Shown one piece after another: positions 17,707 to 25,007 of a stretch of DNA of 40,199 bases. The stretch spans positions 1 to 40,199 of the forward strand of contig JAGYMW010000013.1 of NCBI GenBank assembly GCA_018400435.1. The letters are read 5' to 3'. The notes beneath the pieces were generated by a model. The model was not told where the DNA came from. It saw only the letters and a list, made by a program, of their open reading frames with translations, and made no database searches. This DNA is from Bacillota bacterium (GTDB taxonomy: Bacteria; Bacillota; Dethiobacteria; DTU022). Made by a program: the position numbers and the translations under genes. Each line of letters begins with the position of its first letter. The first letter of the stretch is position 1.

Positions 17707-19553
17707 TTGGATCCCTCCTCGCTTGCTTCAGCCTTTTCTGCAGCTTTGATCCCTTCAGAAACAACGGATACTGCGCTCACCTTTTTCGGGCAGGCTTCCA
17801 AACAGGCCCCGCATTTTATGCACTTTTCCTGGTCAATGACATGCGGTTCTTTCTTCTCACCTCTGATTGCCCCAACCGGGCAAGCCTTTGCACAAAGCCT
17901 GCAACCAATACATTTTTCGGGATCAATGCGATACTTCAGCAGCGCCCGGCAAACCAGGGATGGGCATCTTTTTTCAATAACATGGGCTTCATATTCGTCC
18001 CGGAAATACCGCAGCGTGCTCAAAACAGGGTTGGGAGCGGTCTGCCCCAGCCCACACATGGATCCTTTTTTAACAGCCACTGCCAGTTCTTCAAGGAGAT
18101 CAATATCCTCAGGTTTCCCACGCCCCTCGGTGATATCCACCAGTATTTTATACATCTGGGTCATGCCAAGCCGGCAGGGTATGCACTGGCCGCAAGATTC
18201 TTTCTGGGTAAAGCTCAAGAAATAACGGGCCAGGTCAACCATGCAGGTCCGTTCATCCATAACCACGAGACCACCCGATCCCATAATGGCCCCGGCGGCA
18301 TTGAGCGAATCATAATCGACAGGCAGGTCGAGATGTTCTTCGGGTATGCAGCCTCCCGAAGGACCACCCGCCTGAACGGCTTTAAATTTTTGTCCTTCTT
18401 TTATACCCCCGCCAACATCATAAATAATTTCCCTGATGGTCGTGCCCATGGGCACTTCACAGAGACCGGTGTTACGAATTTTTCCGGCGAGAGCAAAAAC
18501 CTTTGTCCCCCTGCTGCCCTCGGTTCCAACTGAAGTAAATTCAGCCACTCCACCTTCTTTAAGGATCAGCGGTATGTTGGCAAATGTTTCTACATTATTG
18601 ATGCAGGTCGGCTTGCCCCACAGGCCTTCTACAGCAGGAAAAGGCGGGCGGTGCCTGGGCACCCCGCGTCGGCCTTCAATGGAAGCAAGAAGAGCTGTTT
18701 CTTCGCCACAAACAAAAGCTCCTGCGCCTTCCTTTATTTTAATCCTGAGGTTATGGCCCGAGTTCAGGATATTTTCACCGAGGAGGCCGTACTCCTCAGC
18801 CTGGCTGATGGCTTTACGCAACCTTTTTATAGCCAGGGGATATTCGGCGCGGCAGTAAATATAAGCGGAATCGGCACCGATCGCTTTGCTGCAGCAAATC
18901 ATCCCTTCGATAACCGCATGGGGGTCACCCTCAAGGATACTGCGATCCATGAATGCGCCCGGATCTCCCTCGTCTGCATTGCATACTATATATTTTTTGT
19001 CTCCAGGGCTGCTGAGGGCAAACTGCCATTTCATGCCTGTGGGGAATCCGGCTCCGCCTCTCCCCCGCAGTTTCGATTCTTTGACCTCAGCACAGATGTC
19101 GGCCGGCTCCATTTCCAGGATCCTGGAAAGAGCCCGATAACCGCCGCGCATAATATATTCGTCTATGTTTTCCGGATCGATAATCCCGCTGTTACGCAGG
19201 ACATTGAATTTTTGCTTGGCATAAAAAGGTATCGTGTCGTAAAAAGTAGCCGGCTTGTCTACATCCGGCCCGTCATAGAGCAGTCTCTCGACAACCTCAC
19301 CGCCGACCAGGTGTTTTTCAACCAACTCGGCCATATCTTCCGGCTTAAGCCGGCAGTAAAATATTTCGTCCGGGTAAACAACAATTATGGGGCCTGCTTC
19401 ACAGAATCCCACGCACCCCCCCATAACGAGACGATATTGATCCCTGATCCCTCTTTTTTCAAGTTCCTCAACCAGAGCTTCATGAACCTTGTTTGCTCCC
19501 GAAGCGATACAACCTGTTGCACCGCAAATCATCAGGTGCTTTCGAAAAGACAT
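17694..19553 (-). CDS. nuoF: NuoF-like NADH-binding flavoprotein subunit with fused ferredoxin domains
   Basis: A 619-residue NADH:acceptor subunit of the NuoF/HydB type. The N-terminal thioredoxin-like [2Fe-2S] domain has Cys10, Cys15, Cys47 and Cys51. The NADH/FMN domain includes GRGGAGFPTG (164-173) and CNADEGDPGAFMDR. An SLBB region follows, then the [4Fe-4S] motif ESCGQCIPCRLG. Two C-terminal ferredoxin clusters complete it (CIGCRLCAKACPVGAI and CIKCGACLEACPKK). ATG 19553 has GGAGG upstream. The fusion is typical of soluble NAD-linked [FeFe]-hydrogenase and formate dehydrogenase complexes rather than membrane complex I. Its stop overlaps the fdhF start. Confidence 0.93.
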   Translation of the reverse strand: MSFRKHLMICGATGCIASGANKVHEALVEELEKRGIRDQYRLVMGGCVGFCEAGPIIVVYPDEIFYCRLKPEDMAELVEKHLVGGEVVERLLYDGPDVDKPATFYDTIPFYAKQKFNVLRNSGIIDPENIDEYIMRGGYRALSRILEMEPADICAEVKESKLRGRGGAGFPTGMKWQFALSSPGDKKYIVCNADEGDPGAFMDRSILEGDPHAVIEGMICCSKAIGADSAYIYCRAEYPLAIKRLRKAISQAEEYGLLGENILNSGHNLRIKIKEGAGAFVCGEETALLASIEGRRGVPRHRPPFPAVEGLWGKPTCINNVETFANIPLILKEGGVAEFTSVGTEGSRGTKVFALAGKIRNTGLCEVPMGTTIREIIYDVGGGIKEGQKFKAVQAGGPSGGCIPEEHLDLPVDYDSLNAAGAIMGSGGLVVMDERTCMVDLARYFLSFTQKESCGQCIPCRLGMTQMYKILVDITEGRGKPEDIDLLEELAVAVKKGSMCGLGQTAPNPVLSTLRYFRDEYEAHVIEKRCPSLVCRALLKYRIDPEKCIGCRLCAKACPVGAIRGEKKEPHVIDQEKCIKCGACLEACPKKVSAVSVVSEGIKAAEKAEASEEGSKCQS

Positions 19554-19597
19554 TATTCCACCTCCATTGGAACTGCTTGTTCAGTAATCTATCTTTA

Positions 19598-19777
19598 TCA
19601 GCAAATTACGAATTTGTCATTTAAAGCTACTTTATCAACGATGGCCTTCCTCTTGGCCCTGCAGGTTTCATCATCATGACAAAGCGGCCCTTCAAGGCAA
19701 CAGCGGATAAAGTCTTTACAGGGGTTTTCTTTTGTGTGGGTGCACTTTTCACAGCAGTGATCGATAAACCTTTCCAT
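19598..19777 (-). CDS. Small cysteine-rich protein within the formate dehydrogenase operon
   Basis: A 59-residue protein with nine cysteines (8, 9, 12, 20, 26, 27, 33, 39 and 59) arranged as CCxxC, C, CC, C, C and a terminal C. That is enough to bind metal or an iron-sulfur cluster, though no standard ferredoxin spacing is present. The start at the second of two adjacent ATGs (19777) is favoured because GGGAGGG lies seven bases before it. It sits 17 bp after nuoE and 44 bp before nuoF on the same strand, so it is almost surely co-transcribed. I do not recognise the family. An accessory or assembly role is a guess from context. Confidence 0.75.
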   Translation of the reverse strand: MERFIDHCCEKCTHTKENPCKDFIRCCLEGPLCHDDETCRAKRKAIVDKVALNDKFVIC

Positions 19778-19794
19778 CATAATCCCTCCCATCT

Positions 19795-20244
19795 TTATTC
19801 ATAACTGTCGAGAATACCTTTGATCTTGTCCGGTACCAACCTGCCGTGGGGATTGTCGTTAATCATCATCACCGGTGCCAGGGCACAGGCACCAATGCAG
19901 GCTACCTCTTCCAGGGTAAACTTCAAATCATCAGTGGTATCACCACTCTCTACATTGAGAAAATCTTCGATACGTTCTGAAATCTTGTCACTGCCCTGAA
20001 TATGACAGGCCGTACCTTTACAAACCCGAATAATATATTTGCCCCGTGGTTTCATCTTAAACTGGGCATAAAAGGTCGCTGCTCCAAACACTTTACTTTC
20101 AGGGACCCTGACGAAATGGGCAATTTTTCCCATCGCTTCTTCGGGTAGATAGCCAATTTCCTTCTGCACATCCTGCAGGACAGCTATCAGTTCGCTTCTT
20201 TCTCCTTTATAGGAGGCAAAAACTTTATTCAGCTGTTCTTCCAC
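19795..20244 (-). CDS. nuoE: NuoE-like [2Fe-2S] thioredoxin-fold subunit
   Basis: A 149-residue NuoE/HydC-type subunit. The helical N-terminal part (QKEIGYLPEEAM, SKVFGAATFYAQF) is followed by a thioredoxin-like domain. Its [2Fe-2S] ligands are Cys75 and Cys80 (VCKGTACHIQG) and Cys116 and Cys120 (ACIGACALAPVM). The start is GTG 20244, with AGGAAGTG about six bases upstream. It is the first gene of the operon with the Cys-rich protein, nuoF and fdhF. It would pass electrons within the NAD-linked complex. Confidence 0.93.
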   Translation of the reverse strand: MEEQLNKVFASYKGERSELIAVLQDVQKEIGYLPEEAMGKIAHFVRVPESKVFGAATFYAQFKMKPRGKYIIRVCKGTACHIQGSDKISERIEDFLNVESGDTTDDLKFTLEEVACIGACALAPVMMINDNPHGRLVPDKIKGILDSYE

Positions 20245-20340
20245 CAGATCACTTCCTTTAGAAATAGTTGTAACGATATTCAGCAGCTAAACACGAAAAA
20301 AAATATAATCCTGCGGAAAAATAAAAATGGACCTTAAAAC

Positions 20341-20363
20341 ATTCGCTTCATTGATCAGCGAAT
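20341..20363. promoter_or_regulatory. Inverted repeat upstream of the nuoE-fdhF operon
   Basis: ATTCGCT and AGCGAAT are perfect 7-bp arms around nine bases, about 100 bp upstream of the nuoE start. The surrounding 20245-20513 gap is AT-rich and should hold the operon promoter. This could be an operator, but nothing identifies the regulator. Confidence 0.35.
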
Positions 20364-20513
20364 CCTGCCATGGTAACCTAATTTTAACGGAAGATAAAAA
20401 GACACAATTAAAATTATTGTCTGTATTTACTAACAATATTTTTCTTTTACTACTATCTTTTTTTAAATGTCAATTGCCACCCGGCCGTATATCTTCCGGT
20501 AACCGCCAGGTCT

Positions 20514-21437
20514 TTAATCCACAGGGTGAATCAGATCGGTGTGCGGCATAATTTGATCACTAAAGATTATCAGTTCCCGTACGTCTACAGCAAGTCCCCT
20601 GGTTTCATCGTCAACGCTGTTCCGCAAAGTGGCGAATACAATGCCGACCACCTTTCCATCTTCGTTAAAGAGGGGGCTCCCGCTGCTTCCCGGGTAGATC
20701 AAGGCTTCGATTACAATGTTCGGGAAATCCCGGCCAGGTTGGGAGCGATAACTGCTCAACACCGCCTTGTTGGCCACCCTGGCATACTGGAGGGGATTCC
20801 CGATCACCAGCAGCTCTTCTCCCAGAACTGGCAGTTCTTCAGCAATTTCAACTGAGGGGAGATCCCCGGCATCAAGCTCTATGAGGGCGAGGTCAACATA
20901 ATTAGAAAGATGCCACCGACTGGCAGTGAAAGTCCCCCTCCCTGGAAAAGAAACCCTCACACTCACAGCGTCTTCCAACAGGTGGCGGTTAGTAACAACC
21001 AGTCCCGCCGGGGCAATATTAAAACCACTGCCGCGCAGCTGCCGGCGGTTGCCGGAATATAGATCAACATAGATCTGTACTACTGCAGGACGTACTTCCT
21101 GCACCAGGGGATCGTCAGATAGCTGCCAGGATTCTCGAAGAAAGGTAAAAACAGGGGCACTAAAAACGACGAGCCGGGAACCGATTACCGTAAAAAGAAA
21201 AATCAAGGCTAAAAAAAGGGCGGAAAGACCCAGTAAAAATCTACGTCTTTTTAGCCGTTCAGGATAATCACGGTCCCATTCTGCCTGATCATTTTCATAG
21301 CGGCGGTTAATTTCTTCTTTCAGCCTGCGGTCATAATCTTCATCTCCACTGGAGGTGATCGCTGCTCCCTCCCCTGTTCCGGCAATCCGGCGACCCGAAC
21401 ATTTTCTGCCGAAGGACAGAAGAAGTCCTTTCGACAA
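20514..21437 (-). CDS. Membrane-anchored trypsin-like (S1/DegP-type) serine protease
   Basis: A 307-residue protein with a charged cytosolic N-terminus (residues about 30-66, many Glu/Arg) and one membrane segment (67-90). An extracytoplasmic trypsin-like domain follows. The triad is His152 (TNRHLL), Asp182 (YVDLALIEL) and Ser252 (YPGSSGSPLF), and VIGNPLQYA is the usual loop. No PDZ domain follows, unlike HtrA/DegP. The start is uncertain: TTG 21437 has no good ribosome binding site and there is no nearby in-frame ATG. It stands between the potassium channel gene (59 bp upstream) and the nuoE operon, all on the minus strand. Confidence 0.85.
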   Translation of the reverse strand: MSKGLLLSFGRKCSGRRIAGTGEGAAITSSGDEDYDRRLKEEINRRYENDQAEWDRDYPERLKRRRFLLGLSALFLALIFLFTVIGSRLVVFSAPVFTFLRESWQLSDDPLVQEVRPAVVQIYVDLYSGNRRQLRGSGFNIAPAGLVVTNRHLLEDAVSVRVSFPGRGTFTASRWHLSNYVDLALIELDAGDLPSVEIAEELPVLGEELLVIGNPLQYARVANKAVLSSYRSQPGRDFPNIVIEALIYPGSSGSPLFNEDGKVVGIVFATLRNSVDDETRGLAVDVRELIIFSDQIMPHTDLIHPVD

Positions 21438-21496
21438 ACCGGGATTCCAGGTTTATCCACCCAGACAGAGAGTGGACCCGGAGGCCTCTCTAACTT

Positions 21497-22492
21497 TCAC
21501 CGGGCCAGCATTTTAAGTTTTTCCACCTGTTCTTCCTGTCCCAGGACAATGAGGGCATCGTTTGCCTGGAGAGTACAATCTGGACCAGGGTTAATTCTTG
21601 TCTCATCGCTACTGCGCTTGACCGCCATGACAATCAAGCCGGTCTGTTCGGGAATACGGGCTTCAGCCAGACTGATCCCGTCGAGGACGGAACCTTTGCC
21701 AATTGATACTTCTTCCAGATCAATAGTCATTCCCCCGGCGCGAGTGATTACATCAAGGAACGAAACCACTGCCGGGCGGAGAACCAGGGAAGCCATTCGC
21801 ACCCCCCCGATTTCATTAGGTGAAACCGTTTTATTCGCTCCTGCTTTGATCAGTTTAAGATTCGCCTTGTCGTCAATGGCCCGAGAAACAATGAAGAGAT
21901 CGGGATTGAGCTCCCGGGCGGTCAGGACGGTAAAAACGTTGTCAGCATCGTTGGATAAGCAGCAGAGCAATCCTGTTGCCCTATCAATCCCCACTTTCAG
22001 TAGATCTTCTTCAACAGTGGCATCGCCAAGAATGGCCAGGCTGCCCTGCTCGACGATCTGCTCCACCTTTACCGGGTCCATTTCAAGCACCACAAAGGGC
22101 ACTTTTCTTTTCTTGAACTGATTAACAATGTAATGACCGGTCTCCCCGGCACCACAAATAATATAATGAGCTTTCAGCTTAGAAACATTTTTTTCCATCA
22201 TTCTCCTCCGCAGAATAAATCTAAATTCGCCTTCAATTACAAAAGAGGTAAACACAGTTACAGCAAAAGCAGCTATAAAAAGCCCCGTAATAATTAAAAG
22301 TATGGTAAATATTTTGCCCGAGGCACTCAGATAGTGAACCTCGCGAAAACCGACCGTAGAAATGGTTATAACTGTCATATAAAGTGCATCCAAAAAGGCC
22401 ATTCCTTCAACAATCATATATCCCAAAGTCCCACCAAATAATAAGACAAAGAGTAACAGGAACATTAATAAGACTTTATTCTGTGCTTTCAA
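21497..22492 (-). CDS. Potassium channel with cytosolic RCK (TrkA-N/TrkA-C) domains
   Basis: A 331-residue MthK-like channel. Two membrane helices (about 7-27 and 60-84) flank the pore loop with filter TISTVGFREV (Thr46-Val-Gly-Phe49). An RCK N-domain with the nucleotide-binding IICGAGETGHY follows from residue 110, with an acidic MD at the end of the second strand. A TrkA-C domain completes the protein (ISLAEARIPEQTGLIVMAV, DALIVLGQEEQVEKL). The start is TTG 22492 with GGAGGTG ten bases upstream. RCK domains gate the pore in response to nucleotides or cations. The filter has GFR instead of GYG, a variant seen in related bacterial channels to my knowledge. Confidence 0.9.
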   Translation of the reverse strand: MKAQNKVLLMFLLLFVLLFGGTLGYMIVEGMAFLDALYMTVITISTVGFREVHYLSASGKIFTILLIITGLFIAAFAVTVFTSFVIEGEFRFILRRRMMEKNVSKLKAHYIICGAGETGHYIVNQFKKRKVPFVVLEMDPVKVEQIVEQGSLAILGDATVEEDLLKVGIDRATGLLCCLSNDADNVFTVLTARELNPDLFIVSRAIDDKANLKLIKAGANKTVSPNEIGGVRMASLVLRPAVVSFLDVITRAGGMTIDLEEVSIGKGSVLDGISLAEARIPEQTGLIVMAVKRSSDETRINPGPDCTLQANDALIVLGQEEQVEKLKMLAR

Positions 22493-22720
22493 CTTTTCGC
22501 AACACCTCCGGGGACATCAAATGCTTTTTCATTTTTATCTCTTATCCGTCCTTTTTGGGGAATGGTAATTCAAAATAATTAATTACACTAAATCGTTGTC
22601 CCAGGCCGGCCGCGGAAGTATAATAATGGCAGGGAACTGTTAACCGGTTACAGTAAAAAATAGTTGGCATGAGCCGGAAGGAGTGAGTAACCGGACAGGA
22701 TTGCCGCTCCGGATCCCGCT

Positions 22721-22987
22721 ATGAGAAGCAGACCCGAAAACCGAAAAATACCGGACAGCCGGAAAGTGTTGGAAAATAAAATCCATCGCGCTCTGGTTGA
22801 AGCCAGGACTGCTCTCCACAGGGGTGACGAACAAAGCGCCCGAAAAATTGCCCGCCGGATTATGAAAAAAGCTGCTTCCTCCGCATACGAAGCAAACAAA
22901 CAGGGTAGCTTTAACTGGGTCATCAAAGCCCTGGAACCAATTGACGAGTTATTTTTACCCGACGACTCGGAAGATAGTAATCATTGA
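22721..22987 (+). CDS. Small basic helical protein of unknown function
   Basis: An 88-residue, Lys/Arg-rich helical protein (KVLENKIHRALVEARTALHRG, ARKIARRIMKKAASSAYEANK) ending in an acidic tail (LPDDSEDSN). The ATG at 22721 has only a weak CGGAT-type site; an AAGGAGTGAG further upstream is cut off by an in-frame stop. A terminator-like hairpin with eight T lies about 100 bp downstream on the same strand, which supports a real transcript. The antisense frame over the same bases is less convincing. No family was recognised. Confidence 0.5.
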   Translation: MRSRPENRKIPDSRKVLENKIHRALVEARTALHRGDEQSARKIARRIMKKAASSAYEANKQGSFNWVIKALEPIDELFLPDDSEDSNH

Positions 22988-23086
22988 GTGACCATAAAAC
23001 GGCCGCAGATCACTGCAAATAAAACTGCTTAACTTTGCTGCAACTGATTCAAAAAATAAAATTTAATCAAGGTTTACTTAGACATT

Positions 23087-23118
23087 GGCGGGTTAAATCC
23101 TGCCCCAGTATTTTTTTT
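23087..23118 (+). terminator. Probable terminator after the small basic protein gene
   Basis: GGCGGG (23087-23092) pairs with CCTGCC (23099-23104), including one G-T pair, around a six-base loop. CCCAGTA-like sequence and a run of eight T (23111-23118) follow. The short gap between stem and T-run weakens the call. Confidence 0.5.
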
Positions 23119-23128
23119 AAAAGAGATG

Positions 23129-23157
23129 TTGTCAGCAGTATTGAATTATGATAGTAT
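23129..23157 (+). promoter_or_regulatory. Candidate sigma-A promoter for the cupin/flavodiiron transcript
   Basis: TTGTCA (23129-23134) and TAGTAT (23152-23157) are separated by exactly 17 bp, some 50 bp before the cupin GTG. Other AT-rich -10-like words lie nearby, so the exact start point is uncertain. Confidence 0.4.
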
Positions 23158-23208
23158 TATACCTAACCAGTATAGTTATAATTATTTGATTGATCGGTAG
23201 GTGGTTAA

Positions 23209-23535
23209 GTGAGAGAAAATGAGCTGCCGGGGGAAAGGGCTTTGCTAAAGAGTTTGGCTGATTACTAAAAGAACTCCGTGATCAGCCGGGAAGTGGTAAA
23301 AAAGGAATGCGGAACAGTGACAATATTTGCTTTCGATCAAGGTCAGGGATTGAGCGAACATACCGCTCCGTTTGACGCTCTTGTCTGTGTCCTGGACGGG
23401 ACTGCGGAAGTAATAATTAATGGAAAGATAAACCAGATGAAGGAAGGCGAAGCGATCATCATGCCTGCCAACGAACCGCACGCCCTGAAAGCAAATTAGC
23501 GCTTCAATATGATGCTGGTTATGATTCAGTCTTAA
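23209..23535 (+). pseudogene. Small cupin-domain gene interrupted by two in-frame stop codons
   Basis: From GTG 23209, with GGTAGGTGG upstream, one frame carries a complete single-domain cupin: LADY-stop-KNSVISREVVKKE, GLSEHTAPFDALVCVLDG, MPANEPHALKAN-stop-RFNMMLVMIQS. The TAA at 23266-23268 replaces what is usually Gln in DYQKNSVVSR-like relatives. The TAG at 23497-23499 replaces a residue just before the conserved RF-M-L-I-S ending. No indel is needed, so decay is recent, or the stops are sequencing or assembly errors. Initiation at the internal GTG 23278 would still make a 73-residue cupin core. It lies 19 bp before the flavodiiron gene, probably in the same transcript. Confidence 0.75.
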
Positions 23536-23554
23536 AATAAAAGGAGGCCTGTAA

Positions 23555-24751
23555 ATGTCTTTCAAAATTAACGACTGTGTGACGTGGGTCGGTAAGATTG
23601 ATTGGGAACTGCGGAAATTTCACGGGGAAGAACTGAGCACTCACCGGGGCAGTTCTTACAATTCCTTTTTGGTGAGGGGAAATAATAAAACCGCTTTGAT
23701 CGACACGGTCTGGAATCCCTTTGCCGGAGAATTTATCGAAAACCTGAAAAAAGAAATTGACCTGGAAGAAATAGATTACATCATAGCCAATCACGCTGAA
23801 AGTGATCACAGTGGGGCCCTTCCGGAGCTGCTGCGGGAAATTCCGGACACCCCGGTTTATTGCACCAGAGCCGGGGTTAAATCGCTCAGCGGGCATTATC
23901 ACGAAGACTGGAATTTCAAACCGGTTAAAACAGGAGACAAGCTGGAACTGGGAGGCAAAGAGTTGATCTTCATCGAGGCAAAACTCTTGCACTGGCCGGA
24001 CAGCATGTTCTGCTATTTAACTGAAGACGCCATATTATTCCCCAATGACGCCTTCGGGCAGCATTATGCTTCGGAACTGATGTACAATGACCTGGTTGAT
24101 CAAGGTGAGCTGTACGACGAAGCAATTAAATATTACGCCAACATCCTTACTCCCTTCAGCAAGCTTGTTGCCTCCAAGATCAAAGAAATCCTGGAATTGA
24201 ATCTTCCGGTAAAAATGATCTGTCCCAGCCACGGTGTAATCTGGCGCCAGGATCCTCTGCAGATTGTCAACAAATACGCTGAATGGGCCGACGCCTACCA
24301 GGAAGACCATGTCACCATTATTTACGATACTATGTGGGATGGCACCCGCAGGACAGCCGAGGCCATCGCCGCCGGTATCAAGGATGTTAACGATTCAATT
24401 AATATCAAGTTATACAATGCCGCCCGTTCCGACAACAACGATATAATAACTGAAATATTTAAATCAAAAGCCATGATTGTCGGTTCACCGACCATAAACA
24501 AGGGAATTCTTCACTCCATCGCCGCCCTGCTGGAAGTGGTGAAAGGTTTGAGTTTCCAGGAGAAAAAAGGAGCCGCCTTCGGCTGCTACGGGTGGAGCGG
24601 CGAATCGGTTAAACTGCTTAACGGTATGCTGGAAGAAGCCGGCTTTAAGCTGATCAACGAGGAAGGCCTGCGGCTGCTGTGGAATCCGGATCAGGAAGCG
24701 CTTAAATCTGCCAAAGATTACGGAAGTGAAATAGGAACTGCCCTTGTTTAG
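23555..24751 (+). CDS. Flavodiiron protein (A-type flavoprotein, O2/NO reductase)
   Basis: A 398-residue flavodiiron protein. The N-terminal metallo-beta-lactamase-like domain has the full diiron ligand set: His80, Glu82, Asp84 and His85 in NHAESDHSG, His146 (LLHWPDSM), Asp165 (FPNDAFGQH) and His226 (CPSHGVIWR). The C-terminal flavodoxin domain begins about residue 252 (IIYDTMWDGTRRTAEA) and includes GSPTINKGILHS and FGCYGWSGESV. These enzymes reduce O2 to water or NO to N2O in anaerobes. ATG 23555 has GGAGG eight bases upstream. No rubredoxin domain is fused. It follows the broken cupin gene. Confidence 0.95.
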   Translation: MSFKINDCVTWVGKIDWELRKFHGEELSTHRGSSYNSFLVRGNNKTALIDTVWNPFAGEFIENLKKEIDLEEIDYIIANHAESDHSGALPELLREIPDTPVYCTRAGVKSLSGHYHEDWNFKPVKTGDKLELGGKELIFIEAKLLHWPDSMFCYLTEDAILFPNDAFGQHYASELMYNDLVDQGELYDEAIKYYANILTPFSKLVASKIKEILELNLPVKMICPSHGVIWRQDPLQIVNKYAEWADAYQEDHVTIIYDTMWDGTRRTAEAIAAGIKDVNDSINIKLYNAARSDNNDIITEIFKSKAMIVGSPTINKGILHSIAALLEVVKGLSFQEKKGAAFGCYGWSGESVKLLNGMLEEAGFKLINEEGLRLLWNPDQEALKSAKDYGSEIGTALV

Positions 24752-24875
24752 CCTGCCACACGTCAAATGGAGCAACAGAAAAAATAAATCAAATAAGTAA
24801 GCCTGATCGTGAAAAAGCTGAATAAATAAAACTTCGGTTTCCATAATCAATAGAAATATATTGTGATTCTTCATT

Positions 24876-24907
24876 GCCCTGATTAAACCTCAGGGCTAAA
24901 CTCTTTT
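24876..24907 (+). terminator. Terminator after the flavodiiron gene
   Basis: GCCCTGA (24876-24882) and TCAGGGC (24890-24896) form a perfect 7-bp stem with a seven-base loop. TAAACTCTTTTTATT follows on the plus strand. It lies about 125 bp past the flavodiiron stop, before the convergent RND gene. Confidence 0.65.
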
Positions 24908-25007
24908 TATTGCATCCTGAAACTCCACAGTGATTTTCTGCCGGTGATTAAATGTTCAATTATCAGCAACTGCCCCAGCAGCTTTCACAAAACTCTGTTA
25001 ATATTTC

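Noticed and set aside
18651-19679. 342-codon plus-strand frame
   Set aside because: It lies antisense to nuoF, whose domains and cluster motifs are unambiguous; this is a shadow frame.
22648-22926. Minus-strand 92-codon frame opposite the small basic protein
   Set aside because: Less protein-like and without a binding site; the plus strand has a downstream terminator-like hairpin.
23209-23535. Alternative genetic code reading TAA/TAG as Gln in the cupin gene
   Set aside because: TAA and TAG terminate many other genes in this window, so recoding of these codons in general is not supported.
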